This document shows, one piece after another, positions 10,786-22,300 of a DNA stretch of 64,000 nucleotides. The stretch lies in contig OY755039.1 in NCBI GenBank assembly GCA_963576565.1, positions 71,213,886 to 71,277,885 of the forward strand. Reading direction: 5' to 3'. The position numbers and the translations under genes were made by a program. The notes beneath the pieces were generated by a model that did no database searches, had not been told where the DNA came from, and worked only from the letters and a program-made list of their open reading frames with translations. Source of the DNA: Aspidapion aeneum. Taxonomy: Eukaryota; Arthropoda; Insecta; Coleoptera; Brentidae. Each line of letters starts with the position of its first letter. Within the stretch, counting starts at the first letter, position 1.

Positions 10786-11922
10786 ATTAAAGGCCCATCG
10801 AACCGAATTTTAAAATTTCCTTTCTTAACTATGGACTGCTTTAATTTTAAGTATTCCTTATTTTTAAATTTGTTGCACCGAGCAAAAATCTCCTTTGTTA
10901 AGATGCGACCGCCTTGTGACCCAATCAGGCAACGCCGTTGTTTCAACCAACCAAATTTTTAAACTTTGGAAAAACAACAACAGCGAGTACTTTCCAAAAT
11001 AGTTTTGTCAAAAGCCATTTACTTTTCTGTCAAGCCGTCTTTAAAAGTTTATTTAGAAAAATGAAAGTTCTTGAATTTTTGGAAGATGATAAAATACTCA
11101 ATTTTATGGAATTTGGGTGTCCTCGTCGGTACCACCACAGGACTAAAAATTATAATGAAATTAGGGTAAAGTGTAAAGGCAGAAAATAAAATCGTCTTGT
11201 TACATCATATAGTGCAGTTTAATTTAAATGCCTGTACCTACCAGGCTGTGAACAACAGTTAACCCAAAGAAGAAACCCAAAGAAAATTGTATTAAATATT
11301 GTATTAAAAAGTAGAAAAAATAACTTTATTTAAATTATTTCTCTTCCTTACAAATCTTTTTGTAACCGATACTTAGGTACCTATATTTTTTCACAAAAAC
11401 ATTGTGACAAAAGAACAAAAATCTTGCTTTATCTTTTGCAATAAAGATTTTCAAAATCATTTTAATTTATTTAACGATTTTTTTACAGTTTTTATTAAAA
11501 AAAAAAACATGTTTCTTACTTTATACACTCACAAAACACAAAAAGACACCTTCACTTAAATCACAACACTGCTCATTTGTAGGTTTTGGCTATGCCAGAC
11601 GGGTAACAATATATGACCAGCATCTTATCTTTAAGCAGCTCTTAAGGAACAGTAAAGTAACGAAAAAAGGTGACTTATGGCCCATCGCACCGACTCTTTT
11701 TTTCGCTACTTAGCCTTAAGTGTTATTTATTACGTCATATTATGATTATATTAAGAAACGCTTTAAGCTAAGTAAGGAAAAAAAAGTCGGTGAGATGGAC
11801 CCTTAATTTTAAGAACACTAAGGAAGGAATAAGTCTGCCTTTAATTTCGGTGCAACGAAATTTTACGAAATAAGGTATTCTTTAGGCTAAGAAACGAAAA
11901 AAAAAAGTCGGTGCGATGGGCC
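10786..11922. repeat. Cluster of related MITEs with GGCCCATCGCACCGACT ends
   Basis: The left end GGCCCATCGCACCGACT at 11679-11695 is mirrored exactly at 11906-11922. An internal diverged end lies at about 11787-11803, so 11679-11803 looks like one palindromic unit and 11804-11922 a partial second. A third, more diverged relative starts near 10786 (GGCCCATCGAACCGA). The segment 10963-11678 between them holds nothing I recognise. Confidence 0.65.
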
Positions 11923-12756
11923 CTAAGGGATTTAGAGAAATTTTAGAGAATTATAGGGATATTTTACGAATTAACTTCAAAAGTTATTATAAATCAAAAA
12001 ATTATTTATCATATAATTATATCTACCAAATCACTTTATTATTTATCGTCACCTTTAATATCCCTCAACTTAAGCATACAAAATTGATAAAGCGTACTGT
12101 TATCGCCAGCCCTTTTGAAATTGCTTATCGCTTTTTGGGATTTTATTTTAGTTGAAATAGGTATGTATGCTTTTAAATCTTTCTTTTTATAATTAAATAA
12201 AAATATTATTTTTTTTAATCAAGAAAAATTAATTTTATACAGCCAAGTCCGCCGACGTTTAAATTTAGGCAAATTCGAAAGCGTGTAAGGAAATTTTTCA
12301 CAAAAAGTGGTGGCAAAGCTGCTATAACATTTAATTTAGACTACTTATAATAATTTCAGACAAAGAAAGAATGCCAAGTAACTTTGTCAAATTAGACCAA
12401 GATATTAGTACAACAAAAAGTATTATGTATGTACCACTTGATAATGCCGAGAGTGTACAGTACACGAAGTGTTCGTTTGTCGAATTAGGGTTAAAGTGTA
12501 CAAAACAATTAGTTTTGTTGTCTGTAAACTGATAAGAAGACGATATTTGTTTTACCCCTGCTACCCCATGCTAACAACTCTTTAATACCAACCTTAAATT
12601 GAACGTTAAAAGTCCACATATAAGATTGTCAAATTTTCCTTATTTCTTTGCAAGAATACAAAAAAAACTCTCAAATACCAAATTGCAAATAATGCAAGGA
12701 CCTAAAACTATAAACAAAGAGTGAAATTAAAGAAAGAAAAATAAGCAAAAAGTTTT
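11923..12756. other. CoREST intron, nothing recognised
   Basis: AT-rich. No motif-bearing frame or clear repeat was found. Confidence 0.45.
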
Positions 12757-12829
12757 GTCTTCGGCCGGGACTCGAACCAGGAATCTCCTGCTGTGTACGC
12801 AAACGCTCTTTACATTGAACCACCCAAGA
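12757..12829 (-). tRNA. tRNA-like sequence or tRNA-derived SINE head
   Basis: Read on the minus strand, 73 nt fold as a cloverleaf: an acceptor stem with one mismatch, a four-pair D stem (GTTC/GAGC with one wobble), an anticodon stem with two G-U pairs, and a T arm with the B-box GGTTCGAGTCC. The anticodon loop GTACACA gives ACA with C at position 37, which is not a normal insect tRNA. I read it as a tRNA pseudogene or a SINE head rather than a functional tRNA. Confidence 0.5.
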
Positions 12830-13064
12830 CCATACATAAATTTTCGGAAAACTTTAATCTATGCATGTGTGCGGTGTCTCAATACAAGAACGAAAAACTC
12901 TCAGGGTATTAACTCGAGCAAGCCATCCAACTGATCTCTATAATTCTTTCTTCCCACTGTGAAAGGTATAAAAACTTAAATTAGACGTAAAGTATCAACG
13001 TCTGAAAACATGAGATCACCTCTTCGTGTGTTAAAATTTCTGATCGCAATTATTTGCAATTTGG

Positions 13065-13603
13065 TTTAATTAATTATTACTTTGATGCCTATTTCTTCCC
13101 AATCTAAATTTTTAAAAACATCTAGGGCCTAGTTAAATAGTTTAGGGGATATTGTGTCACCCTGCTGACACCTCTTCTTATGCTGATTAGCTTGGTTCCT
13201 TCATGGATCTTGATTGATGTTGTTGCCTTGCTATATATATTGGCTTTTAGATCTGTGATCTATTCGGCTATTAATTAAAGATGTTTTTACTTCCCAGTGC
13301 TCAATGCTATCGAAAGCTTTTTTAAAGTCTATAAACGCAATATTTAGTGGAATGTTGTATTCGTTGGCTCGTTCTATTAGGATTTTTATGGTTAATAGGT
13401 GGTCAACTGTACTGAAGCCTTTTCTGAAGCCTGCTTGTTCTTTTGATTGATATCCGTCAAATTTTGTAGTTAGTTTATCTATTAATATTTTCGTAAAAAG
13501 CTTATGAATTACATTAAGCAGTGTTATAGGTCGATAGCTTTTTAGGTCTGCTCTATCGCCTTACTTATGTAGAATAATGGTTATCGATTCTTTCCAGTTC
13601 CGT
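13065..13603 (-). pseudogene. RTE-like non-LTR reverse transcriptase fragment
   Basis: A continuous minus-strand frame reads RPITLLNVIHKLFTKIL, then EQAGFRKGFSTVDH, then FIDFKKAFDSIEHW, which are the core blocks of an insect RTE/endonuclease-reverse transcriptase including the first catalytic Asp (FIDF). A stop lies in the upstream block near 13560. After EHW the frame is broken, but downstream pieces (IHEGTKL, RRGVSRVT) can still be recognised in another frame. The catalytic box is not intact. It is a dead fragment in the CoREST intron. Confidence 0.85.
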
Positions 13604-14315
13604 AAAAAAAATCACGGTTTTCAAAAGCCAAACAAAAAAAAAACAGAAAAGACCCATTTAGGTCCACACAACTAAGATTTGCATGTTGCATTATATTTTT
13701 CTAAAACGCGACCAACAAAGTCCGCTAATGTGTCTGTAGGACACAGGTCTATTTTACAAGTGATAAATAACAGGCTGAATTTCTGTAAATAGTTGAATTT
13801 TGCCAAGCCTTTCACTCATTCACTTAAAAAATAGAACAGTATACTATGGACAAATATGTGAAGTGTAAAAGTTAACAAGCAAAGAAATCGTTAAATTTGA
13901 CAAAAAAATATAGGGCTTTGTTCAATATTATTCAACCTTAAATTTATACAAACATGCTTTTATAGGTCATGCAAATTCAACATAACTAGGCTTTGCTGTT
14001 TTGCATCTTAAATCTATTTTTAAAAACTTAAGAACATGAACAAATTAATACTTATTCTATTAAAAAAAAAACATAACAGGTAACTCTATGAAAATAAAAA
14101 AACGAGATTTCTTTTTTGTTTAAGTAACAGTTTGATTCCAAATATTCAGTAATCTAAATTACATTCAATTTAGTTTTTTATTAACATATTTAAAAATGAC
14201 TAGCCATAATCAACATAAATAAGGTTTTTTTTTAAATCATTGAACTAATATTTGGCTTTAAAGAAAAAACACTTATTTTAGCTAAAAAAACTGAAAAATA
14301 ATAAGGTCGGATATA

Positions 14316-15810
14316 CAGCGTGTCCCATTTTCGATGGGATTACATGGGAAACTCGGTTGTTATTAAAGATATCGATTTTCTGATTGCACCTTACCGTGTT
14401 CTTTTTTGAGCCCTTAAAAATTATGTAATCAGATTTTTGCAATACCCCGTGGTTTCGCTAATACAGGGAGTTTTTGAAAAAAGTGCATTTTTAATAATTC
14501 CTTGTATCTAGCTTATTTTGCAAAACATTTTTATTTTGTAAAACCTTATAATGGCCACTTTTTTAGGGCAAAATAATGACGTCAATTTTTTTAATATTGT
14601 TTAGTTTTTGAGATATGCTATTTATCATAAAAAAATTAAATACGGACCTGGATTTTTTTTATCACTATTTTGATTCGTTTCATGCTATTATTATCTTAAA
14701 ATGACTTTATTATTTTTTTGATTTAAGGTTAAAAAAAAATAATATTTAATATTTATAAAAAAAATTTGTTCCGAACCTGAAAATTTCCAACGTAAATATA
14801 AATTAAAAATTGCAAGACACACTAGTTAAACGATTTTTAGTTTATTTTTTTTGAAACGTCAATAAAAGGATTTGTAAAAAATGTTAAAAACTCACAGCAA
14901 CTCATGATATAATTTCCTTCAACATTAAAAATCAAAAGCCTGGAATTGACATAATCATTTTACTTGTCATTTTTGTGAATGTCTCACTCTCAATTATTCC
15001 AAAATGGCTAGAAATCGACCATATCCATTTTTGAAAAATGTGGTAAACATCAAAATCCAAATATTTAAAAGGCAAAAATATTTTTATGCAAAATGCGTTA
15101 AGAATAATTACTCAAAAATGCCAACAATGTCTTACACATAATGGCAATCAGTTTGAACATTTATATCATTAAAGAAAAATTAGTTATTATTTTTAGTAAC
15201 TCGTTATTTTTTTTGTATTTGTCGTAGACTTTGTTTCAAACAAATCTTTAAATTAACGTAAAACCATTTTAATTTGCCAAGTATCAAAACAGTTAAACTA
15301 AAAATCGTTGAACCAACAATTTTTAATTTATATTTATGTTGAAAATTTCCAGGTCTGGACTATTTTTTTTTTAAATATAAATTATTTTTTTTAACCTTAA
15401 ATCAAGACAATATTAATTTTTTACTATTTTGTAATAATATTAGCATAAAACCAATCAAAATAGTATTTAAAAAAATCCAGGTCCGTATTTGATTTTTTTA
15501 TGATAAATACCATATCTCAAAAACCAAACAATATTTGAAAAAATTGACGTCATTATTTTCTTCTTAAAAAGTTGCCATAAAAAGGTTTTTACAGAATAAA
15601 AATATCTTCCAAAATGAGCGAGAAAAAGATTATTAAAAATGCAATTTTTTCAAAAACTCCCTGTATTAGCCAAACTACAGCAAAAAGCAAAAATCTGATT
15701 ACACCATTTTTAAGGGCTCAAAAAAACAGTACGATAAGGTGCAATCAGAAAATCGATATCTTTAATAAACCGAGTTTCCCATTAAATCCCATCAAAAATG
15801 GCACACACTG
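14316..15810. mobile_element. TA-flanked element with about 500-bp terminal inverted repeats
   Basis: The left arm (14316 to about 14835) and right arm (about 15280 to 15810) are reverse complements with scattered differences. They share GATATCGATTTTCTGATTGC, AATACAGGGAGTTTTTGAAA and AATACGGACCTGGATTTTT. The ends are CAGCGTGTCCCATT and its near-mirror AATGGCACACACTG, and both sides are flanked by TA. TA duplication and CAG ends suggest a Tc1/mariner-type non-autonomous element. The roughly 430-bp centre has no transposase. Confidence 0.8.
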
Positions 15811-16168
15811 TACACTGGTAAGCAATGAAGCATGTTTCGACAGAAAACCCTTCATGAAAATGTCATTGACACAGATAAGTATCATTTGAAATTTACATAA
15901 AGGATTTTCTTTCATAACTTACTAGTTTGCTTAAAGTGTAAATCCGCTATAAGATGCAATACTTTTTTTCCCTCAGTTTTAAACTGAGTATTTAACTAAA
16001 GCAGTAGTTTTTAGCTGAAAGCTATTTCTGCTTTTTCCTTAGAAAATATGTATTTTGTGGTTTTGCCTTTGGTTTAAGTTTCTTAATTTTTTTTGTACAC
16101 CACCCCAGTCGGTTGTACAATAACAAACTGTTCCAATACAACTTAAATTGGGATCTTTTTTTACTAAC
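15811..16168 (-). other. CoREST intron following exon 4
   Basis: The donor GTTAGT at 16168-16163 (minus strand) opens this intron. No further CoREST exon was recognised between here and the left edge. Confidence 0.6.
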
Positions 16169-16342
16169 CTTTTCATCGTTCTCCTCGTCATGAGACCCTC
16201 CTTCAGATCCCCCCTCCTCATTGCCGTCCTCCTTGGGGTTGTTCAGTTTTCGGGCCTGTTTATCCAAAAAGCTGGTTTTTGACCGTGTCTTCTTCCAACT
16301 GTAGTAGTACTTTACTAGGCTGGCAATTGGTTTGTCTGGAAG
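16169..16342 (-). CDS. CoREST: CoREST exon 4 (SANT1 end, acidic linker)
   Basis: The acceptor TTTTAG precedes CTT at 16342. [20 protein letters not shown] completes SANT1 in frame with exon 3. DKQARKL and a Gly/Glu/Asp-rich stretch ending DEENDEK follow before the donor GTTAGT. Length is 174 nt, 58 codons. Confidence 0.94.
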
Positions 16343-19300
16343 CTAAAATTTACAATTAAAAGGGGCATTACAAACTAGCTGGGTGTGAATGGCTTTCTTT
16401 AGACTGAGAACATGCACATCAACAAAAATGTTTGAATTTTTTCGTGTAGGATCTGATTCCCTCAAAAATTATACATATCTCATACAAAAAAGACTTTTTG
16501 TCTAAACAGATTACTTTTAGTTCACAGTACACCAGTCTTTTTTTTTTAAGTTATAAGTAACAGAATACATTTTTGTAAACAGCTTCATTATTTTGCCGAG
16601 ACGCCCAACTTTTTCTTCTGCAAAAATTCTTGAAAGTGATGTTTATGCAAGCGTCAAACTAAATCGACATCTTTCGAGCGCCCGACTTACTAGAGCAAGC
16701 ATACAATTTGTAGAACAATGTTGCCATTTACTTTGAAACATATCACTTTTTTTACTCGTTATTTCGGGTGTCAAATCTTCGAATTTGTATCGAATCGACA
16801 TCCTTCGAGCGCCCGACTTACTAAAGCAAGCATACACTTTCTAGACACGCCTGTTAAAGCATCTAATTTAACACAAATGCTTTTTTTTATATAATGGAGA
16901 AAATTTAGTGACATAAGGGAAAGGAATAAATAAGAAAAATAAGATAACAAAAAGATTTTAACTCTCAGGCTGGATTTGAACCAGCGACCTTCTGCTTACT
17001 AGGCTGATGCACTTATCAACTCAGCCGCTGAGGTATTGATTCAAAATCTGCCTATTCGGAAATTGTTTTATCTCTAATTTTTCTTTGTCTTTGTTAGTAT
17101 AGGGGTGTGCTCTCAAGCTTCCGGTACCTACGAAAACACAGCAGGTATTGCTTTGATTTAAGGGGGGTAACGTGGTAATTACCCCCCCCCCCTAGAAAAA
17201 AAAATATATGCACTTTTATTTAATACATAAAGCGCTTTACGGATTATTACCCGCCTGCTTGGAAAATATAAAATAAATGTAAATATTTGGCATGGTTCTC
17301 TTTAAGGAACATTTGTGTACTTCATAAACAAAAAATCGTTGATGTAAAAAAAGCAATTCTAGAGATAAAGTTCTATAATAATAACTTAGCTCCCTTATAA
17401 CGTAAGAAGCAACTGATGAATGAGATACATATTAGCATTAGGTATCTCAAAACTAATAGATATAATAAAATTTTTGCTGGAAGCATGTTTAAAAAAAAAA
17501 GTACCATACTGTGCTAAAAACTAAGTCTCTATATTTAAAAATAAAATACCCAGCAAGTGTGAAAAATAAGACAGTCTGGGGCATCTTCATGGTGACTAAA
17601 GTGCAGCTTTTTGATTTAAAAAAAGTCATGATTTTTTACAATGCTGCTATAATAGCCACACTTTGTTAAATTTTGTTATTAAACCCTTAATTAGTAAAAC
17701 ATTACCATTTGCTTGATCCTATGAAAACTTTTGCCATGAAACTGGAAAGCCTGCTCAAACAAGACTTTGTCTTCAACACTCCACTCATCAGGGAAGGGGG
17801 TGAAGTTTGCTAAATCCAAAACAGCTCTGTCGAGATCATGTTTATGCCAAAAAAGCATACCTAATGCTTGCTCGCCATTATAGCCATATTTGTCTTTTGC
17901 TAGGATTATGTATTCTTCCACTACAAGAGACAGAAGAAAAAAAAGGAGGTTTCAGATTTAAAATTTTTGGAGTATTCATTCAAATGGCAACAAGTATGAA
18001 GAATATGTGATAAATAGATTTTTTAATTATTTTTTTATTAAATAAAAAAAAACTGCCCATTTGGCTTAAACATGTACTAAAATAAATTGAAAACTACTTA
18101 CACTAGGGTAGTGATATACTTAGAACCTTAGAAGGTTTTACAAAAAATCAAATGTGATTTTTTTTTTTTTTTAAAGACCCTTAAGACAGTTATGGTAATA
18201 ATGTATAACTGCATTACTTTTCATGTGTACCTCGTAAAAAAGTTTCATTAAAGTTTGGTTTAAGAGATAATAAGACATTATTTTATTTTAATTCTAGACG
18301 ACTTTTTGATTATTTTACCAACATATTTTAAATTACTTTTTGGATACCCTCGTACAGAAAATCTATATGTTTTCCTAAAAACGTGCTAATATATCTACAT
18401 AATAGATACTTTTGCGATTTGTACAAAAAAAATCAAACCACAACATTTTTTACCCGTATCTCCGAAACTAGTCATAGGATGAAATTGGGAAAAACAACTA
18501 CTGATCAGTAAGGCGAGACGAACAACATATTATAATTTTATACATAGGAAAATAACAATTTTTGCTAGAAACATGCTAAAATGTAGACGCTTTTGAGATT
18601 CGTGCAAAAAAAAGCTTTTAAAAATCAAACCACAACATTTTTACCGTTTTAGTGCAATATCGTTTGAATTGTCCCCGTATCTCCGAAACCAGTCATAGGA
18701 TGGAATTGGGCCCATGACAAGTATTGATCAGTATGGTGAGACGAGCAACATACTAAAATTTTATCGATATTAGCAGTGCACTAGAAACCCATTACAAGTG
18801 TGCAGGATCCTTTTAGAAAGAAGAAATAATGGGTTCTTGTTAAAAAAATATAACAATAAAAATAGTAGGAAAATGTTGAAATATAAAAATTTATTTTTTT
18901 TGCTGCTTTTTACGATTTTATATTTTTAATTAAAGTAATAGGTAACAATGGTAAACTTAACACATATATTTTTTTCTAGAATGTCAGTTTTGTGTAATAA
19001 AAAAATTATTCTTTTTCCACCATTATTTTTCCATTCTAAAATTTGTTTTGAGACTGAAAAAACAATAGGAACGAAAAAAATTCTTTTGAAAGGTATTATA
19101 ACAACCTTTGAAAGACGCCATAATATATCACTACCCCGGTGTAAGTAGTTATCAAGATACCTTAAGTACCTGTTTGGGCGAAAGTGTCAATTTTTTTGAT
19201 TTTCAAAAGTTAATTTAAAAAAAGTACTAATCATTAAAAAAATTATTTTTTACACATACGGCCAAAAGTAGAAAAACCGCCTAAAACTGTTTATAAATCT

Positions 19301-22300
19301 GATCCTGTATCATAAAAAGGTGCATTTGAAAACTTCAATCCAGTTCGCAGTTCAAATGTTTCGGCGATTTTCGATAGAAAATTATTTAGTTCCTTTTTGT
19401 GATGTTCAAGAAAGAGCTAGAAAAAGTTTTTTCTGTGTAATGCATAGGCGGCCGCATGACAGCGCGACCCTCGTCAAAAATACAAAAAAAAATTATTTCA
19501 TTATTTGCTTATTCTATAATTTTATTTCGCCTCGACGCATACCTTCACTAAAGTTCAGCTTTGACACTGGCTCTTACCGCCTGACGACCAGTGTTGCCAG
19601 AACTCTTTTGTTTTGCGTAATAGATTACTGTTGAAAAAAGTACTAGAATTTCATAAAAATGTACTAAATTTTAATATGCATGTGTTTAAATAAGTTATAA
19701 GGAATGAAACGTTTTCCATGTTCAAAAAAATTCAAAATAGTTTTAAAAAAACAAAATAACAAAAATAAAAATTATAGGAACATTATTATTTATTTGTCGA
19801 AAAGCACATAACTAATAAACACAACATACTAAACAAATAAAATGAACACCTTGGAATATTATTACCTAAACAGTAAAAAGGCCGACCCGATCTATCTTAA
19901 TCAAAAATAAATGTTTTTAGTTTTACATTTTATTTGTAAATTAGTTTTTTTCTTAAAAGAGATTTCGAGGGTTCCCATAAATAACGACTATTGTTGTCTA
20001 AGTTTTCTTTACAATGCAAAATATCGTTAATCGTTTCAATTTCAAGCCTGTTTCGTAGCTTGGTTTTCAACAAATTAACGTTTGAAAATTTTCTTTCAGC
20101 GGCAACTGAAGAGTGAGGTAACGCGATTAATCCTGAAATAAAATATTTTAAAGAAGGAAACATTTCGGGATCCAGTTCGTTCTTGAGGTTAAAAACTTTT
20201 GACTAAAAAGTTCCAACTGTTGATTTATCAATATCTCTTAACTCGGAAAGATCAGATAACAGCCGCTATTCAGTGTTAAATCGTTCGAAATTATTTTCTT
20301 GTATTAAGTGTGGAAAATACTTTTCCGCTCCCCTACACCCCTGATAATGCTACATGCGGATCTAGTACCAAGCCATCGAATATATGTTATTTTTTCGATG
20401 GCAATAGGTATATATTCAAATAATTCAATATAACAGAAGCTGAATGACCAAGATATTGGATTATATTTTGTACCATAAAGTAAAATTTTTTCCAGATCAA
20501 TATATAACTTGAAAATTTGTTTTTTGGGATATTAAATAAAAAGTACTAGATTTTTGCTTAAACGTACTAGCGTACGGAAAATATCAAAAAAGTACTAGAT
20601 CTAGTACAATTGTACTAGACTCGCAACACTGCTGGCGACACGATTAAGTACGAATCGATGAATCGGTAGTTGCTTGCGCGATACGATGGAAACAGAGTGG
20701 GAACGGAGTGCATACCGCTGTAGAGGTGTTGATTTTCGTTACTTTTGAATACTCGTTACTAATCTTACTCGACTACTAAGTAATAATTTTATATATTCGT
20801 TACTATCGTTACTCTTATTACTATAGCTGTATTCAATTAGTGCAAAATTCTCGGACTGTCGTTAATTTGAAAATCATTTACTTTTAGGTATATTTTTGTT
20901 GTTGATATTATGGAAATATGCAATTGAAATTTTCAAAATACAGGATAAAATTTAAAAAATAAAGGTCACACAGCACAAAAATCACATCAACGTTAAATTA
21001 ACGTGAACAAAAATAACATAAGTTATTTTTTACTAGAAAACAACCTCATACCATGTAATATTTGTTTTGTTAAATCTCAGGCTTAAAGATAACTTAAAGG
21101 ATCACACTCAAGGCAAGACAAAATCTCTATACATACATTATGTTTTCTTTAAAAGCTAGACAAGATTTTTCAACAGTAAACACTTTCACACAATATTAAT
21201 GTGTCTCTATCAGGTTAATAACTGATGCGTCGTGTTCGTGAAGGATCAAAGATCAGTTCATTAACAGGTTTTTAGAGTTTAGAGGCCAAAGCACTCCCGA
21301 GTAGATTTCATCGAAGTGAAAAATGCCGCCAATAGGTGGCGCTGCTTTTGAGAGAGAATTTTCTCTCAAAAATATTCGGTAGGTCATGCAAGTCGCGTTT
21401 TAAAATTCGTGTAGGAAAGGCGCGAACCTAATGTGATTTTGACGTTGAAATCTACTTAGAATTCACTTGAAAATAACATAAAAACATTGATGTTTTGATT
21501 TGATAATGGCGTTATTACAACGCAGTTTTTAGCAACGTTATTTTTTATAAAGTTAATGAATGACCTATTACGCTTATTTTCATATATGAAACAAACCTTT
21601 TTTTTCTAGCAGCTTTTAAAATCAACGTTTTTTTTTCTCGCGCGTTTTTTACGTGTTAAACACGTGATTGTGCTATGTGGGGTAGGAATTACGTAGGAAC
21701 TGTTCTGTGTACAAGAGCTATGCGTGAGCTAAGAGAAAAGCGTACTTCAGGGAATCACATAATATTTAATATTGCAAACCGACAGCCGAGGCCGAGCATT
21801 CCGAGCAAGCGGCTGCAAACAACATTGCCAGATTGTCGGCACTGAATACAGTACAACTTCAGTAATCCGAACACATATCGTTCTGGTCAATGCCGGATTA
21901 TCGAGGTATCCGGACTACTGGGACTATTTATTTTTTTATAAATATCGCAAAATTTCATCCTAAAATACCTTTATTTCGTAAGTGCTTATATAAAAAAAGG
22001 TAAAACTTAAAAAATCAATCCAATGGTATAAAAATATAAAACTACAAAAAATGTATGTTCCTATGTAGGTACATACATACCTACGTATAACTTAAACTGC
22101 ATAAGTTTAAAAAATGTCGTTTCTTGAACTTGTCAAGCCAACCAGAGCTAGCCAAAAAATCATCTTTTTGAGTTCTGCGTTCATAAAAATGCTTCGCTTT
22201 TGTTCTTAAAAGATATGAAGAAACAGGTATGTGGGCAAGCCGTCGTTGTAAAAACCAATTGTATAAAGCAGCCTCAACTTTAAGATTATCTGCTGCTGCC

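Noticed and set aside
10743..11189. Overlapping short frames on both strands near a MITE relative
   Set aside because: Both strands are open over the same bases and no motif is present; treated as chance.
15614..15889. Open frame of 91 codons on the plus strand
   Set aside because: It lies within the right inverted-repeat arm of the TA-flanked element; the left arm has no matching frame.
17807..18010. Plus-strand frame antisense to CoREST exon 3
   Set aside because: It is the antisense shadow of a conserved exon and its translation has no family match.
19320..19634. Plus-strand frame of 104 codons
   Set aside because: No recognisable motif, and it ends across the boundary of the hAT remnant.
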